From: Anarhynchus alexandrinus
Taxonomy: Eukaryota > Chordata > Aves > Charadriiformes > Charadriidae
NCBI GenBank assembly: GCA_008711295.1
Contig: VUYV01000505.1
Location: forward strand, 62,001-126,000
Reading direction: 5' to 3'
DNA: 64,000 nucleotides
Positions 1 to 14,254 of this stretch are shown here, in pieces (positions within the stretch are counted from its first letter, which is position 1; every line of letters starts with the position of its first letter). The position numbers and the translations under genes are program-made. The notes under the pieces were generated by a model. It worked only from the letters and a program-made list of their open reading frames with translations, did no database searches and was not told the DNA's origin.

Positions 1-3000
1 AAAGGAGAGGGGCCCTCGGAGGGTGCAGTCTCACCAGCAAAGCTCCAAGCAGCGGCTGATGCAGGATTGACGAGATTCCTGTCAGTTTGATCTCTGCCAA
101 GGGGTCTAAGTAGCTGCTGCTGGAGTCGGGGAGAGTGAATTCCTGCTAACGGGTCGAGAGTTCCGCCCTGCAGAGGCTCTGAAGCCGTCTGCGCAGACAT
201 GGGCAGGCAGCATTGTATTAATCTGAGCGCAGAAGTGTTTCTCTGCAGCTCATAGGGCCAGGCACTTCATTTGTTTTAATGAAGATGTTGCCTTCTCTGG
301 GAGTAGAAAATAGTCACTCATTACCGACTCTGTCCTCTTCTGCCAGCACAGAAATGGCTGTGAGAAACCCTACTTGTCAGTGATGGGAGGACTTTTTTTT
401 AAATTTTTTTTTTATTTTTATGGCCTGACAGAAGGAAGGCTTAGCAGAGGAATCTGAGCTGGATGGGTGATTGAATCATCCAGTGGATGTCTGAGGTGGC
501 AGAGGAAATGGAGAGAACAAAATTTATTGTAAGTGCTGCGAGCAAAAGCATAGCATGCACACAGAGATCAATAAATCTTGGGGAGAGCAGCGTGAGCTCA
601 GAACCAGGGTAGAGAGCGTTCGATTAGAAATGCAGGTAAGTGGAGAACACTTGCTTTTGGAAGAGCGACCGAATCTGCAGGTAATGTTTCCTGATGGATG
701 CAGTCGCTATTGTGAAAGTAGATGAACAGGGCTTAACTTTCATGTCTAACAGAATTAATTGGCGGTGAAACACTGTGCTGCAGTGACTTCTCTTTCAAAG
801 AAGTTCTGACCCCTTCTTGACTTTACTAGGCAGCAGTAGGCAGGTCCCCATGCTGGAGGTTTGCTGCCTTATTTGTCTTGTCTATATTACCTGACTTTTA
901 TTTTTTTCCCCTTCCCCTGGTTTCAGATTGAGGCATTTGCTGCTGAAGCAGTTTTTGAGTATTGTGTCCTTGGCTTGCTCAAAATGGCTGAAAATCACTT
1001 GTGTCTGCACAAAAGCTAGGATGGCTTTACTAAAGCTGAGCTTCTGCTGCTTACTTGGATAAAGCTGCATGAGAATCTTTCAGCATAGCAGCTGAACACA
1101 GCTGGAGGAGGCTTAAATTAAAATGGCTGAACAAAGTTTGAGTTTGTTGTATCATCTCAAGGAAATCCGAAGTGGTGTGGGTTTCTTTTTGTGTGGTTTT
1201 TTTTTTTTTTTCCCTTCACTTCTTCCTGACCTAGGAATGCCTTACAAAGAGGTTTTTACAGGGTGGGTCTCTTCCAGCTCCTGGTTTCCAGACCCACCCA
1301 CTGGTTCAGGTTCTTGTCATTCCTTCTCAGCTTTCCAAGCTGCCTCTTAATATCAGTTCTTTATGTATTCAGTTCATAATTATGTTCCTATTTCTGTTTT
1401 TTTTAACTTCCCTCTTTTTTTTCTAGTTGAGTTATCTTTTGCTTTTTTTTTCTGAGTAGTCATTGATTGGAGTGGCTTTTATCCACCATCATACAATTAA
1501 CTTTGTGACCGTAGTCCTTTTCCACTTTTTTATTTTTAGTTGCTCTTAAACCTCAATGTGACTTGGAGAAGGGGATAGTTTTTTTTCCTGAAACTGCATA
1601 AACAGTAGGCAGATCAAAAGCTTGTGTCCCATAAAATTTAACTCTTTATTTGGATGCTGTAGCGTAATAACAGACTTGAAAAAAGTTTTCCCCAGTGAAA
1701 GCGTCACAGTCTTGTAATGATCTGCTGGTTTGGTGTTAAAAAAAATATTCTTCCCCCTCTCTGTTCAAGAGTGCAAAGGGCTGATAGGTTACATCTGTTT
1801 GTAGGCTTGGTGGACTGTTTATGTTGTCACAGCAAGTAATGTACAGTTAAATACAGTTTTGGCCTTAGGAGTTCTACAATTCAGCTTAAAAATATAAGAG
1901 GGAGATTTTTTTTCCTTCTCTGGAAGGCAGCTGAGTTTCCCCCAAATCATTAAACTGCAGAATGTATAGTAAACTCAAGAGGAACCTTGTGCTAATTACT
2001 ACATGCATTCTCTCCTGTACCTGACATCTAGAGAAAAATTTCCCTTTGGAGTTGTGTGGATGATGTTTTAAATGGTTGTTGCAGTCAGCTAAGAATGAGT
2101 CAAAGACTTGAGATCTGGTTTTGCCTGCTTGGTTTCAGGTTAAATCAAGCCTTGTTGTTTGCAGTGTGTCACTGGTCAGAACCGTGTCCCTTGGAAGGTG
2201 GAGCAGCCAAGTACCCTTGGGTGGAGGCGTCTCCGGAGCCTTCATCCCAGGAAGAGCAAAGGCTTTCCAGCTTTACCCTTTGGAAAGTGGGAAAGGGAAA
2301 GAAGTGTCCTACATGAAGTGTTTTAAAGGAGTTTCAAAACAGGTCCATGCTTTTTCCCCAATTTGATGCTTCTCAAATGCTTCCCTGAAATACCTGCTTC
2401 AAGAATCTCCTTTTACGTTGTATCTCTGTGCTGCTTTGATTTCAGTAGATAATTCCCCACTGCCACCATCAGCTGCACAGTGGAGGAAGAAAGCAACCAG
2501 ATGTCATGCAGTGTTTACTGGACTTGGTGGCAGCTCTTTTATGCATCTTAATGGCAAACAAATGTGACCCTCTGTGTTTGGTCATATGTCTTTGAGGTCC
2601 TTGACGGACTCTGTGGTGCACTTAAAGCTGGTTTTGTAGGTATGACAGTCTGAAGACCCAAAATTAGCTTCTGTGCATGTTTATACAAGGAATTGCTGAA
2701 GATAGAAACAAGTCTGTTCTGTATATCTTGGAGAGTAAATATTATAGTTAAAAAGAAACTTAACTTATGTATGTCCTTAGAGCCCTTATATGAAGGAATT
2801 GTCCCTCTGGAGAATACTGCTCAAGGAGAATATTTATTTCAAGATATCGCATCCCAGCTGGAGTGTAGATAATATCCTGCACCAAACCCAATTTCTCATA
2901 TAAGCGCTTTCTTTTTTCTATAGCTGAACCCTACAATTCTTTTTTTGAATAGCCTTTTTCTAGAAAAGGTCAGAATAAAATAAAATAAGCAAAAAACTTG

Positions 3001-4200
3001 TTCCAATTTGGAACCAAATTCTTATCTTTTAAAGACTAACATTTAAAAAAAAAATATTCTAGCGAGAGGAATATTAAACCTTGGGTCTGGAGACCCCTCA
3101 GGCACCATGGCCTCTTTCCAAGGTGTTTGCGAAATGCAACTGGGAAGAAACAAGTTTATTGTCAGCTTGTTTAAACTTCCTACAGAGAGGTCTGTGTCTC
3201 AGTTAGGAAGTTTAGAGGCCTGTACGTTGAAAGGCTGAAAACTGTTGTGCCGGATTAACATTGCTTAGTTTGCCAGATTAACATCATTTGAGCTTGAAGT
3301 TCTAAATCTGCAGTGCAGGTGGAGCAGGCAGCAGGAGAGCCAAGTGTCCACGGTCTCCGTTCTGCCCCACACCCCAGGAGGAAAGCTGGCACAGCTCAGG
3401 AGCAGAGTTGGGAAGGAGAAATGGGTACTTGCGTGTCAGAATACACTGCTCTTGAATTCTTAACATAAGGTATTAATAGCCATGTGTTGCTTGGACTCAT
3501 ATGAGTGTCTGAGGAAACCAGAGCATGCATCTTCTTAAACTGTGTTATTCTCAAGTTCCAGATGTGTTTTGGTTTCTACTGCTAAAAAAATAAAATGTGG
3601 TTGGGTTTTGGTTTTGGGGTTTTTTTTGGTACTGAAAAGCAGGGTCCTGTGCTGCTCTTCTAACATGCACTGGTATACATGGTCTACTCTATTTTGATAT
3701 CGGCTATTTTCCTCCCATGTTGCTGTGGAGTTGCATCATATAGGCTAACCCGTGTGTATTGTTGTGCAGAGAATTGTGTACATCTGTGGTTATTTTTGCA
3801 CCAGTCCCCAGGTATTCTCCACAGACATCCTTGTCAACTTGGATCAGCAAACGCTGCCTGAATCCGTGCTGTGCTTTGTGGAGAGGTGTGCTTAATGAAA
3901 GCACACAGAATGTCCTCTGTGCATTTCTCTTCCTTACAAGCTGACTCCTTAGAAGCCAGGCTGCATCGACCTTAAATCAGGACTATTTTAAGATCTTGTT
4001 CGAGCTTCGTTCTGAAGAAATACTCACCTGTGTTTCTGCCTGAAGAATGGGTTTGAGAGAAGAGAGCTCTTGTGGAAGCTGTTCTGCAGCTCTTGTGTGG
4101 AAAGAGTAAAGGTCAAGTCTTAGTCCTTCCAGAGCTGCCCAGGAGATGGTAGGTTCTGGGATAAAGATGGAGTCACTGAGGAGGGAGCTATGTGGAGCTC

Positions 4201-4218
4201 TTTTTTTTTTTTTTTTTT
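4201..4218. repeat. Poly-T tract (18)
   Basis: This homopolymer lies in intron 1 and is followed by further T-rich sequence. Similar tracts occur near 5651, 13808 and 26425. Confidence 0.9.
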
Positions 4219-6013
4219 GTTCTTTTTTTCCTCCTTCCCCCAGGAAGGACAAAAGTCGCTATAGTGTGAGAGGGCAGGGTTTTCTTTGGGGCAGCATAGG
4301 GTAGGTGGTCATGAGAGGAGGGAGCAGGAGGAAGTATTTGCTTGTTTTGCTAGGTGGGTAATGGTGCTGGGGAAATGTCAGGCAAAACTTAAATTAGTTA
4401 AAGGATGGAGGGAAGGGAAGTTAGTATCATTCCCTAGCATTTTAATAGGTCTCCTGAAACTTCTCTAATTCGTCGCTTGAAAAGGCTGACTTAGCACTGC
4501 TTGTTGTGCTTTCAAGGGCAAAACATATTTAGGAAGATAACGATAGCTTTAAGGACTCCATTCAGCATGTGGTACAGGGAAATGATGACTGGATTCCCTG
4601 AGCTAGATGATAGCATATGCTGGTTTAGCTTGCATCAGAATAATGTTTAGCGCTGAAAAGAGTAGAAACCATGAATGTTTCGCTCCAGAAATGTATACTC
4701 AGGTGGCCGCCCATTTTATCTCCTCCCTTCTGCAGCTGTTCTCTGCCTGAGGATATTGCCATCTTAACATTACTTTTCATAGCTATAGAAAGTCTTGCAT
4801 GTTGTATACCACGATACCGTGAAGGAGGAATTTCTCCTGTGAGACAGACTTAATCTAAAGTATCTTCTGTCTCAGCGCTGCAATCTGCTGCATGGGTTTG
4901 TATCTAGTTTTCTCTAACTCACCAGTGTTGGTTCCAGCTTATAATGCAGGGTTTTTTTGATCGATCTGACTTTAGCTCGTTAAATTATGCAAGTAATACT
5001 TAACATGGGGCAGGGGGGAGATTACGTGGAAACAGAGGGCAGAGACGGAGGTTATACTCTGCATTCTTATTTAGAGGGGAAACTGGGAGATAAACATTTG
5101 AAGTCCCATAGTGGACAGTTAAAGGCTGTATGCTTTGTAACAGTTATCAAGATTTTTTGTGTCAAACTTCCTGTTTACACAAATAGCTCCTGGCAGGAAG
5201 AACAGCAGTATCCATATTTGTCTGGCTTGCAATTGGGCTGGAGAACCCGTCTACCTGGACGCTAGCACTGTAAATCAGAACTACTCACTAGGAGGGGATC
5301 CAGCTGTGCCTAGGCATTGTGGAAATATGCTGTCAGGTAATTGGGGCTCTAAAGAACCTAAATGAAGCCTTGTGGGTTAGGAAGAAAGGACAAGAATAGA
5401 TAATGTTAAAGCAGAATGACAGATACAGTGGTGACGGATGCCCTAATGCTGTATTTCTTGGTGACTGCAGAGAGCAGGGTTTAATTAGGAAGGTATCATC
5501 TGTAGGAAAAGGCGATGAACCAAACTTCAGGTAATCAAATATTAAGGAAAGACTTAGCTGAACGTGCTTCTTTTACCTGCTTTTGTTTGCAGAAATATGA
5601 CTTCTTCCCCATGCTTTCTCCAAAGATAGGGTACTGCGAATAAGGTGGGCTTTTTTTTTTTTTTTTGGAAAATTCAGATTATTCCTGTCGCAGCAGTGAA
5701 TTTGGCTCTTACTTCAAACAGAAGATAGTGGAGACAGATATTTTTTTTTTGTCATCCAAAGATAAGAGTTAGCCACAGTGGTATAGAGTTTTTCCACATG
5801 GCAGAAGATGGAGAGACATTCGCACCACCAGTGGCTGTATGGTATTGAGGTGTGGGGGGGAGGTCAGCTTTGGATAAGCAGGAAGGAATTCATAGGCGAG
5901 CTGTAAAATAAAGACTTGCAAATCCCAAAGAAACTTCTGGATACTTGAAACAATTAAGAAGCTAGTGGTTTAGGGAGAGGGAGTGCTTTTGTTTGGCTTC
6001 TGTGTACAAGGTT

Positions 6014-6050
6014 CTATATATATGTATAAAGTTATATATAATGTATATTG
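6014..6050. repeat. AT dinucleotide tract
   Basis: This irregular TATATA/TGTATA tract lies in intron 1. Confidence 0.7.
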
Positions 6051-6284
6051 TTGCAAATAAAAAGTGAACTTGCCATGCACTGAATTCTTCCAGCTATTCA
6101 GGCAGAAATTACATTAGAACCCCTTCAGTAGCACTTCACAGAATTAATAATCTTAGCTGACAAAGATAATACTTTACAAGTCTGTATTGTGCTCTGTCAT
6201 TACAGGCTTCATTGAGATTCTTCTCCAGTTTGTTCTAAGAGGCCAGAATCTGAGATTTCTGTAATACAGATATTTTGAATAGGG

Positions 6285-6417
6285 AAGGGTGGAAGCCAGG
6301 TTGGCTGGGGCTTTGAGCAACCTGGTCTAGTGGGAGGTGTCCCTGCACATGGCAGGGGGGATGGAACTAGATGATCTTCAAGGTCCCTTCCAACTCCAAC
6401 CATTCTATGATTATATT
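6285..6417 (+). mobile_element. CR1 3'-end relic in intron 1
   Basis: The segment matches the last ORF2 codons and 3' UTR of CR1 (GGGGCTTTGAGCAACCTGGT, GGTCCCTTCCAACTCCAACC). It ends in ATTCTATG followed by a decayed octamer. Sense orientation. Confidence 0.9.
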
Positions 6418-8480
6418 GGTTTTTCTTGTAGGAAGCTAGATCCCCTCTCAGAAGGGCACAGAAGGCTGTATAGATGTTTAAAGTGGAGAAGAGAAGGTGT
6501 TTCCTGTTACAAAAAAGTAGAAATAAATCTACTCAGATCCTGTACTGACTAGACTTGGTGCTGAGAATGAAAGGTAGATGATTAATCATTTTAAGTGTAT
6601 GGAAATAACAATATGGAAAAAATTTGCTGAATTTGCACTTTTAGAGGTGCTTTGGGCAGCTAGTAAGCAGGAATAATTAAATTTATAGGAATAGTGTCTC
6701 GCTGTGAAGATCAGGGTCTACTTATGCTATGTATTTTAGGGGAAAACATAGTGAGAATCCTGAGGTCTTGTGGTCTAACTCTTTTGTCTGCTAGAGCTTT
6801 CATGACTGTGTGACACAGCTGGCTGATCACCTTCACGCAAAGCTGTTGCAGAACCATATATTCATCTTTAGTAAAATGGATGCCACTGATTACAATGGGA
6901 ATCTTGGGTGACTAGCTTGGATATAGTCTAATATTGGGCATTTGCATTAGCGTGGGTGAATTTTACCCCTACTTATCTGCATCTGTCATGGGGGCAGAGA
7001 ATTACTGTGCTTTATGTAGGTGTTAGGAGGATGATGTTTCCCATCAAACCTAGGTTGTTTTACTGATTTAAAACAAGAATTCCTAAAACTATAGGCATCC
7101 TTCCAAGTAACTTTCTCAAATCTTCCTCAGTGGAGATGTGTTGTCCTTAAAGGTGCAAAATTCAAACACTTTCTTTTTTGATGAATTGTGCTAGCACTCC
7201 CTCTACAATCCCTGAGAAAATATTAAAAAAAAAAAAAGTATAAGCTTGCTTTTTTTTATATTAGTGAGGCCGTGCCTAACCACCGAGTCTTTCAGAGTAA
7301 GTGAAATGGATGAGAATGTCACGTGATCTGTTGTTAGCTTACAAGACCTCTTGGTTTGGTTTAGTTTGTCTGGTTAGCACCTTTCCCTAAGGGTTGCTCG
7401 TTTTTGCTGATTTAATTCTTGTAGTTATTGGTTTCCTTCTACATCAACATGGCAGAATTTTGGGGGTCAAAGCAGCAAAGGAGATAGTGAGGGATGTTTC
7501 ATGATTTGAAAATATGTGGGTGATTCAGCTGAATGTAAAGAAGGTAGGCAATAGTTCACCTGTCCTTCTGTAATCTAGATATTGTCTGTATGTATGAGGA
7601 TTAGCTAATGAAAACTACTTTTCTCCCCATTTCTCAGTACTTCTAGGAGAGGAATCCACTTCTGCTGCCTTGGGAGAAGTCTGAGGCTTGCCATGGGTCA
7701 CAAATCTTCTGAAACAGGATAATCCTATGTTTCTCTTTTTGCCCTGAGAGGACTGGAAGAGTTTTGAATGGAAACTGAATCATCCAGATTCCTTTCTTCC
7801 ATTTTGTCTGAGCATGGAATACCAATTAAAACATTAGATTATCATTATCACGAGACCCATTTTGATATTGTGGAGGTGTCCAGAACTTTGAGCCACCTTG
7901 CTTACACTGAGCTCTTCCAGGTTTTTATTCATGGCATTCAATTTCCTAATACGTTTGTCACATCTAAATAGAATCTGTCTTATAATGAGCTAATTAACCA
8001 CTGTTGAGATGTTTTTAAATAGAGGCATTTTACGTGTTGTCCTGTTTGCAGTATTTAATGAATACTTTCTGTGGGACTTTCCCTAAACAAATTAGTCAAA
8101 ACCTTTGAATCTTGTGATTCAATTGCTGTATTTGTTATTGCTGGAGCTAGTTTGCCTGGACAGTTCCTGAGAGGGGGGGAAAAAAATATATTTTTTTTTA
8201 AAGAAAAGGATAAACTGCTTGGTCTAGAAACTTCTTTACAGTGCCTTAAGAACTTTGATAAAAGTTCATAAAACATTGCAAGTAACTGTCAGATATTGTC
8301 CATTTTTTCCCCCACAAATCAGTTTTTTTCATGAAGTCTATATAGTACAGGAGCAATCCTGAAGACTGTACCGTTCTGTGTCTAATAAATGAACTTATTT
8401 TTCCTTTTTTAAGATAATGCATAGAGTACTTTTAATGGGCTGCACTAGAACCAGAGATGAAGTGTCTCCTTGTTTCAGCA

Positions 8481-8513
8481 GCTTTGTGTGCCGTCATCGC
8501 TTTGTGTGCCGTC
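8481..8513. repeat. Short direct repeat of GCTTTGTGTGCCGTC
   Basis: The 15-mer occurs at 8481 and again at 8499, with three bases between. This is a small local duplication in intron 1. Confidence 0.85.
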
Positions 8514-9280
8514 CCAAACTTCACTGGTGTCCAGTTAAGCTTTCAAGTGTTAAGTATAACAGCTCAAACTAGAAGGAAAAGCAAGAAGCTGAAGATTAAA
8601 ACATGACTGCTCCAAGTCAAGTGACAGGAATTGGTGTCTTCTGGGATTTCTTTGCTGCGAGGATCTTTCAGGTGTGCCAGCTCCTCAACTAGACTCAAAT
8701 AGTTTGCCTTTAATAGGCAGCATTATTAATAATAGTGGGATATTTTCATCTGGGTTTTGGATGTCTAGTAATTGGAAATTTTTCTCCCTCCCCCCCAGTC
8801 TCCCAAACTTCACTGGAAAGTGATAATATGGCCACCAATGTAGAGTTCCGTGTCACACTTTCTTGAAGTGAAAATTGAAGATTTTATGAAGACCCAAGTT
8901 ATTTTAATAATGTTTATGCAATGTCAAGGCATGGCGTGGCACGGTAGCCTTCAGAAAATCAACTGATTTTGATGCATTCATGCTGTGGTAATAAAACATG
9001 CAGAGGGAATTCAATTTTCTTCTGGTGTACCTGCAATGACTTCCCATTTTTGTAGAATCTACTTATGTGTTAAACTAGCAGGACTCCATCCATGGAACCT
9101 GTTCAGTGAAGTGCTTGATTTACCATCTCAATTTGGGGCTGCTCCTGAATGAGGGAAGATGCTGTTTTGCTTCAATAGTTCTGAAAGCTAAAGTTAAGAT
9201 ATATTAGTTAGCCACGACTATTGAACTTCATCCCAATTTGTCTGATCAGTTTTGGTTTGTTGTAAGATTTTTTTTTTGGC

Positions 9281-9406
9281 GGGGGGATCAATTTCTTGAC
9301 AAAAATATGATAAACATTGTATTAACTGTATNCAATTTGGCCTAAACCACGACACGGGGGGATCAATTTCTTGACAAAAATATGATAAACATTGTATTAA
9401 CTGTAT
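9281..9406. other. Assembly join: single N flanked by a 51-bp exact duplication
   Basis: The 51 bases at 9281-9331 recur exactly at 9356-9406. Between them lie one N (9332) and 23 bases. This is the pattern left when two overlapping contig ends are joined without merging the overlap, so the duplication is probably artefactual. Confidence 0.85.
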
Positions 9407-11926
9407 TAATAGACTGAATTAAAACTTCATGCCTCGTTAAGCAACACAGTTACTTGAAGCAGCCGAACACATCCTCATCGAGACATTCCATAAATGTTGA
9501 ATGTTGAAATAGCACTTATTGACCTTCACTGTCAATAAATGTAGGTTAAAGAAATTTTTTAGGGGGCAGTTTGGTATGCCTTCATGACTGCAAAAAATCT
9601 GAGAACTAATATTCTTTTAAAATTGAATACAGCAGCCTTTTCCTCTTATAGCTATCCAAACTTTTCAATCCCCTTTCTTCTTATGTTGATTTCTGCCTAT
9701 ATTTTCTGCTTGCTGGAGCAGATGTGATTCCTTTTGTATCTTGAACACAGCTTTTCATGCACATTAATGTAACCCAAATAATATTTATAGCTGATGATAC
9801 TGTTCCTCTTAGATTACATTCTCAAAATCACCAACATCTAGAGAATATTGGATTGACCATCTATGTTTAGGCAAGATTTTTCCCATGTGTATGTATTCTG
9901 AAGTGGTAGGAATATATTTGTGTCTCAGTCTTTGGAAGTCTCAGTGCAGGAGTGAACTGCACAGGTAATTTTTCATCAAGGCTTGTTTTGGGGAAGAAGC
10001 ATCAAACACGCTTCATTAAAGTTCAGTGTTGTAACCAATTTTAAATTGTAATTAAACATTAATGTAAAATTATTTGGTTCTATTCTTAGAATAGTTAGTT
10101 GCTGTTCATCATTCTGAATCTTATGCCTTAAATTAAAAGATGCAAGACCACTGGGATTTGAATGCTCTGAAGGTTAGAATGAAAAATAACCCGTCACAAA
10201 CCTGGGACTCTGTACCAAAGAAGAAAAGGAAGATAATCTGAGGTGATCCAGGAAGGAGCCTAACTAGCAGCTGAACTTGGTGGTTTCAGGTAGCAAATCA
10301 TTAGACATGGCAACAAGTTTTTTCACTGATGTAAAGTGTATGTATTACAATTGTCATTGATAGTACTCAAATCTCAGGAGAAGACAAATGACACAAAGAA
10401 AAATTCAGGGTTTCTGCAAGTATTGAAGTACTTTTGCATCGGGAAGAGGAATCTCTCTTGTTACTGCATTATCTCCTCAGATATTAAGATTCGTTTTCGA
10501 CGGTGGCAGAGAAATGGATGTTACTCTTTGTGGTGCCTTACCACGGAGATAGAGATAATTTTGCAGGGAAATATCACCAGTGCAATATAACTCTGAAGAA
10601 TCCAGAAGAGTATTCTTGTATTAGATGATGATAGCCTATCATTTTTAGTTTATCCTGTTTTAACAAAAGTTATTTTTGGAAAACATAGTTATGCTTGAGG
10701 ATTTATACGCAGGTTCCTGTGTAAACTGCCCATGAATCTGGTTTGTTCTGGAAACAAATACTGTATTAAAGGTATTTAAACCAGAAATTCATTATCATCT
10801 TTTGAATGTCTGCATATGGTTTCAAAATGTTTCTGTGGTGGTTAGTTTCTCAACTTGAATGTTGAGAACTTAAAGTGGCAGTAAAATCTGGAAATATAGT
10901 TAAAGTGATACCTTCTCTTGCCTCTTTCTCACTTTTTCTTCAGTAAATATGAGCAAGTGCTTCATAAGGGCATGGATCGTGCTTTTTTGCTCATATTCAC
11001 CTAAATCTTATTAATTTTGAAGGAGTAGAATAAAGTCCTGAATATTTATTTTTACTCTTACAGTGCTTATTCCAAAACCAATTGTAATTGCAAGAGACGG
11101 AAACAGTTGTGTTGATTCTGACTTTATGCCAATCTAAAATATTCAGAGCAGTTTTCTGAATTTGGAAATGTCATTTTTGTAACTGTTTTGCTTGAATCTT
11201 GTGGTCTAGGTGATGGAGGAGCTCATAGCTCCTTCCCCTTTTGCAAGAGGAGCTCAGTGCAGAGCAACAGTTGTGCTTACCGGAACCACTCCTTAAAGAG
11301 CAGATCCACACTTCCAATGTAATGTCTGTCCAAAGTGGCTTAATTACTTTTGATCTGTGTATGTAGCATTTTACATCTTCCAAGTCCTTTACAAGCAGAT
11401 AATTAGGTATTTAAAAATAAAATACTGTGATGTAAAAATTGGATCTTATGAATGATTAATTACTGAAGGTCTCCTTGTGGATTTTTGCTCAGTGCTGCAC
11501 TTGTTTTTAATGGGGTGTCTGAATGATACAGCCTATATGTAATATATGCTTCAAAAAGTGAATTAATCCCCATAGGCTTTAACTGCCATCATATATAAAG
11601 TGAATATTAAGGTAACCTTGCATGACAATAATAAAACTTAAATATTGGTCTTTTAAATTTGACAGGTTCAAATTTTTGTGTAAGAAGCAAGTAGACCATT
11701 AAAGCAGATGAAATAAGAAAAGCAACCCCAACTAAACCACTGCCCAGTTAATAAACAAACATGCAGTTAAAATTAAAGGCAGAGTAAATATTTAATGGAT
11801 CAAACTTTCCTTCTTTTGGCTTTGTTCTATGAATCTGACCCAAGGGCTAAAGCTTTTTGGTGAAGGTGAAGTTGTCTTAGCATTTGCAATGTGTGCTAGT
11901 GTGTTTACATTGTAAAAATGCACAGA

Positions 11927-11955
11927 AATTGGAACTGAAATTGGAACTGAAATTT
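11927..11955. repeat. Short tandem duplication of a GAAATTGGAACT unit
   Basis: The 12-base unit is repeated twice and followed by a partial third copy. Confidence 0.8.
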
Positions 11956-14053
11956 TGTGTAACATTAATGCATAAAAGTAGAAATACAGCAAGTAGAAAT
12001 TGTCTGTAAGCTATTATATAAACAACAAACATTTTTTTTTTCTTTGCTTGTACTCCAAGCACCTTATAAAGTGTTAATGCAATTGCATTTCTGCCTGGGC
12101 TGAAGATGTTATAAGGATGAGGTGTCTCTAAAAGCGTTTAATTTGTCTGAATGTGCTTGCAGCAAAACTGTGTGTTTTATCATTGAGTAAACTGGAACAC
12201 AGTTAACTAGAGTTCTTCTGCAATTTGTCCAAAAATTGCGTTATTAAGGAAACGTTTAGCCAAAGTGTTGTGGGGACTATTGAAATAATAACTAAACAGG
12301 GTGTTATGGGAAAAACTCAATACTAAATGTCATCCGCTTTGACTCTTTGAACTCCTGCTTAGCGCCCAGCTTCAGCTCAGTCCTTACCACTTGGAGGACA
12401 CTTGAATTGGAGCCCAGAAGAGATAGCTCTGTAGTACCAGCAGTCTGCCATATTTTGCTTAAGCATATGGGTGTCACTTTAGAGCCTGAATTAATGTTTA
12501 GTCACCGACTTGCTGAGAATATGAAATTCATTTAATCTTTCTCCAGTGGGACTTCCTGGAACCCTTTTCCACATGCTTACCTCAGTGCTATTTTGTCTTT
12601 AGTGATGGAATTGTACGAGATTTATTCATTCTTTGACTTTAAACTGAATCTTGTAAATCCTCATACTCTGGCTTAGGGACAGGCAGTCATTCCCAACTAA
12701 ATTGCAACTGGAATGAAGAGGACTTTTCTATCCAACATCTAGTACCGTTTGTCCTCCTTCCCTTTCTTTCCCCCTCATCCTCCAACTCCCCTGCCTCCCA
12801 AATCTGGTCTTAAATGTTTTTGTTCATAGAAGTGTACATACAAATATAGCTTAGCTTAATATTGGAGATGGTTGTACAAGTGTGATACCAGAACACTTCT
12901 TCATACGTTGGGTGAAATCCAGTGTTTAAAAGCAGAATGAGGAGTCCAGAAGACATGACTTCGCAAGATTGACTGCTGCTGCTCATTGCCTTTAAAAGAA
13001 AAAAAACAAAACACACTTCTGAGATGTAGGAGGAACTTCCCAATAAGATCTCCTGCATGGGATATCTTCTGCTTTCCAATCTGTACTTACCTCCTCCTTG
13101 CCAGCTGAATTGCTGATGAGGTCCACCTGAAATCCTCTTCCTTAAGTTGACCTGCAGCTGAGAGCTTCTTCCTCCACTTGCTGTGCCTGGCTGCTTTGAA
13201 GTTTTGAATAGAGACTCTGATCACGTGGACTTCTGCACTACTGAATCTTTCTTCTTCCTTAGTTTTCATGGTCATCCAGACTTGATCAGAAGATCCTTGG
13301 GATATATTTTACAATATTTCCAAGTGCTCTTATAGTTTCATAGAGGTGCTGCTTTGTGTTATCAATATTTATGCTTAGGCTCAGAAGAGCCTTACTTCTG
13401 AGGCATTTCGTGAGCAGTTAAAATAATGAAGTCGTTTGGAGAATATTTTAAGCCTAATTGGAAACTTGTCTTAAAAAGCTGTAACTATGTAAGACAAGGA
13501 GGAAAGCTAAATCTTCAGCCTGTGGTAAAAAATATCCTCATGAGGCTGGAAATGTTGAGTTTAGTTTTTCATTCCTGGCAAATAATAAGAAGAGCCTGTG
13601 CATCAGTCTTTGAAATAGAAGGGTGACCTGTGAGTACCTTTAGTTAATTAACCAAGCTTAATGCTTCCCTCCTGCCATTTTTCTGGATGTCTCACATAGC
13701 AAACATGATCGTATCATTCATCATTCCCGTTCTCTGGTTTTAAACTCATCTGCATGACAGCTACGCCTTCTCTCTGCTATGGGCAAGAATAGTTACTCTT
13801 TGGGGTATTTTTTTTTTTTTTTTCAAAATACTTAAAAGGAGTGTCATCGAAAGGTGAAGATTTTCCTTTTAGAAATACATAAAGGGTTAATATTCTCATA
13901 CTTGGGACTCCTACACATGCTCTTGAAATATGGGGGCTTTTTTTAAGAAAAATTGTGGTGGCTATATATGAAAGGCAGCCCTATATCTTGCTGCTGCTGC
14001 TAACATAGTGAACCAGGGCTTAAAAAAAATCTATTCTTGGGAGCCATAGCATT

Positions 14054-14078
14054 AAAAAAAAAAAAAAAAGAAAAAAAA
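14054..14078. repeat. Poly-A tract interrupted by one G
   Basis: Sixteen A, one G and eight further A. It could be a retroposon tail, but nothing recognisable lies upstream. Confidence 0.85.
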
Positions 14079-14203
14079 CTCAGTGCAAGCCCTTACGGAA
14101 GCAAAAGGAGTTGTTTGTTTCCAGTTGAACAGATTTCACTCACAGTCACTCTAGCGTAGATTTTATTTGCATGTGCTCTCATCCGTGTCCTCAAAAGGAT
14201 CAA

Positions 14204-14254
14204 GATCAGACTAGATGAACTTAAAGGTCCCTTCCAACCTAGACAATTCTAAGA
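14204..14254 (+). mobile_element. Very short CR1 3'-end relic
   Basis: About 50 bp match the CR1 3' UTR (AGACTAGATGAAC, then AAAGGTCCCTTCCAACC) followed by a mutated octamer. Sense orientation, heavily truncated. Confidence 0.8.

Noticed and set aside
1..600. Possible RAB6A exon 1 or promoter at the window start
   Set aside because: No Rab6 N-terminal coding sequence and no CpG-island character were found. The sequence looks intronic.
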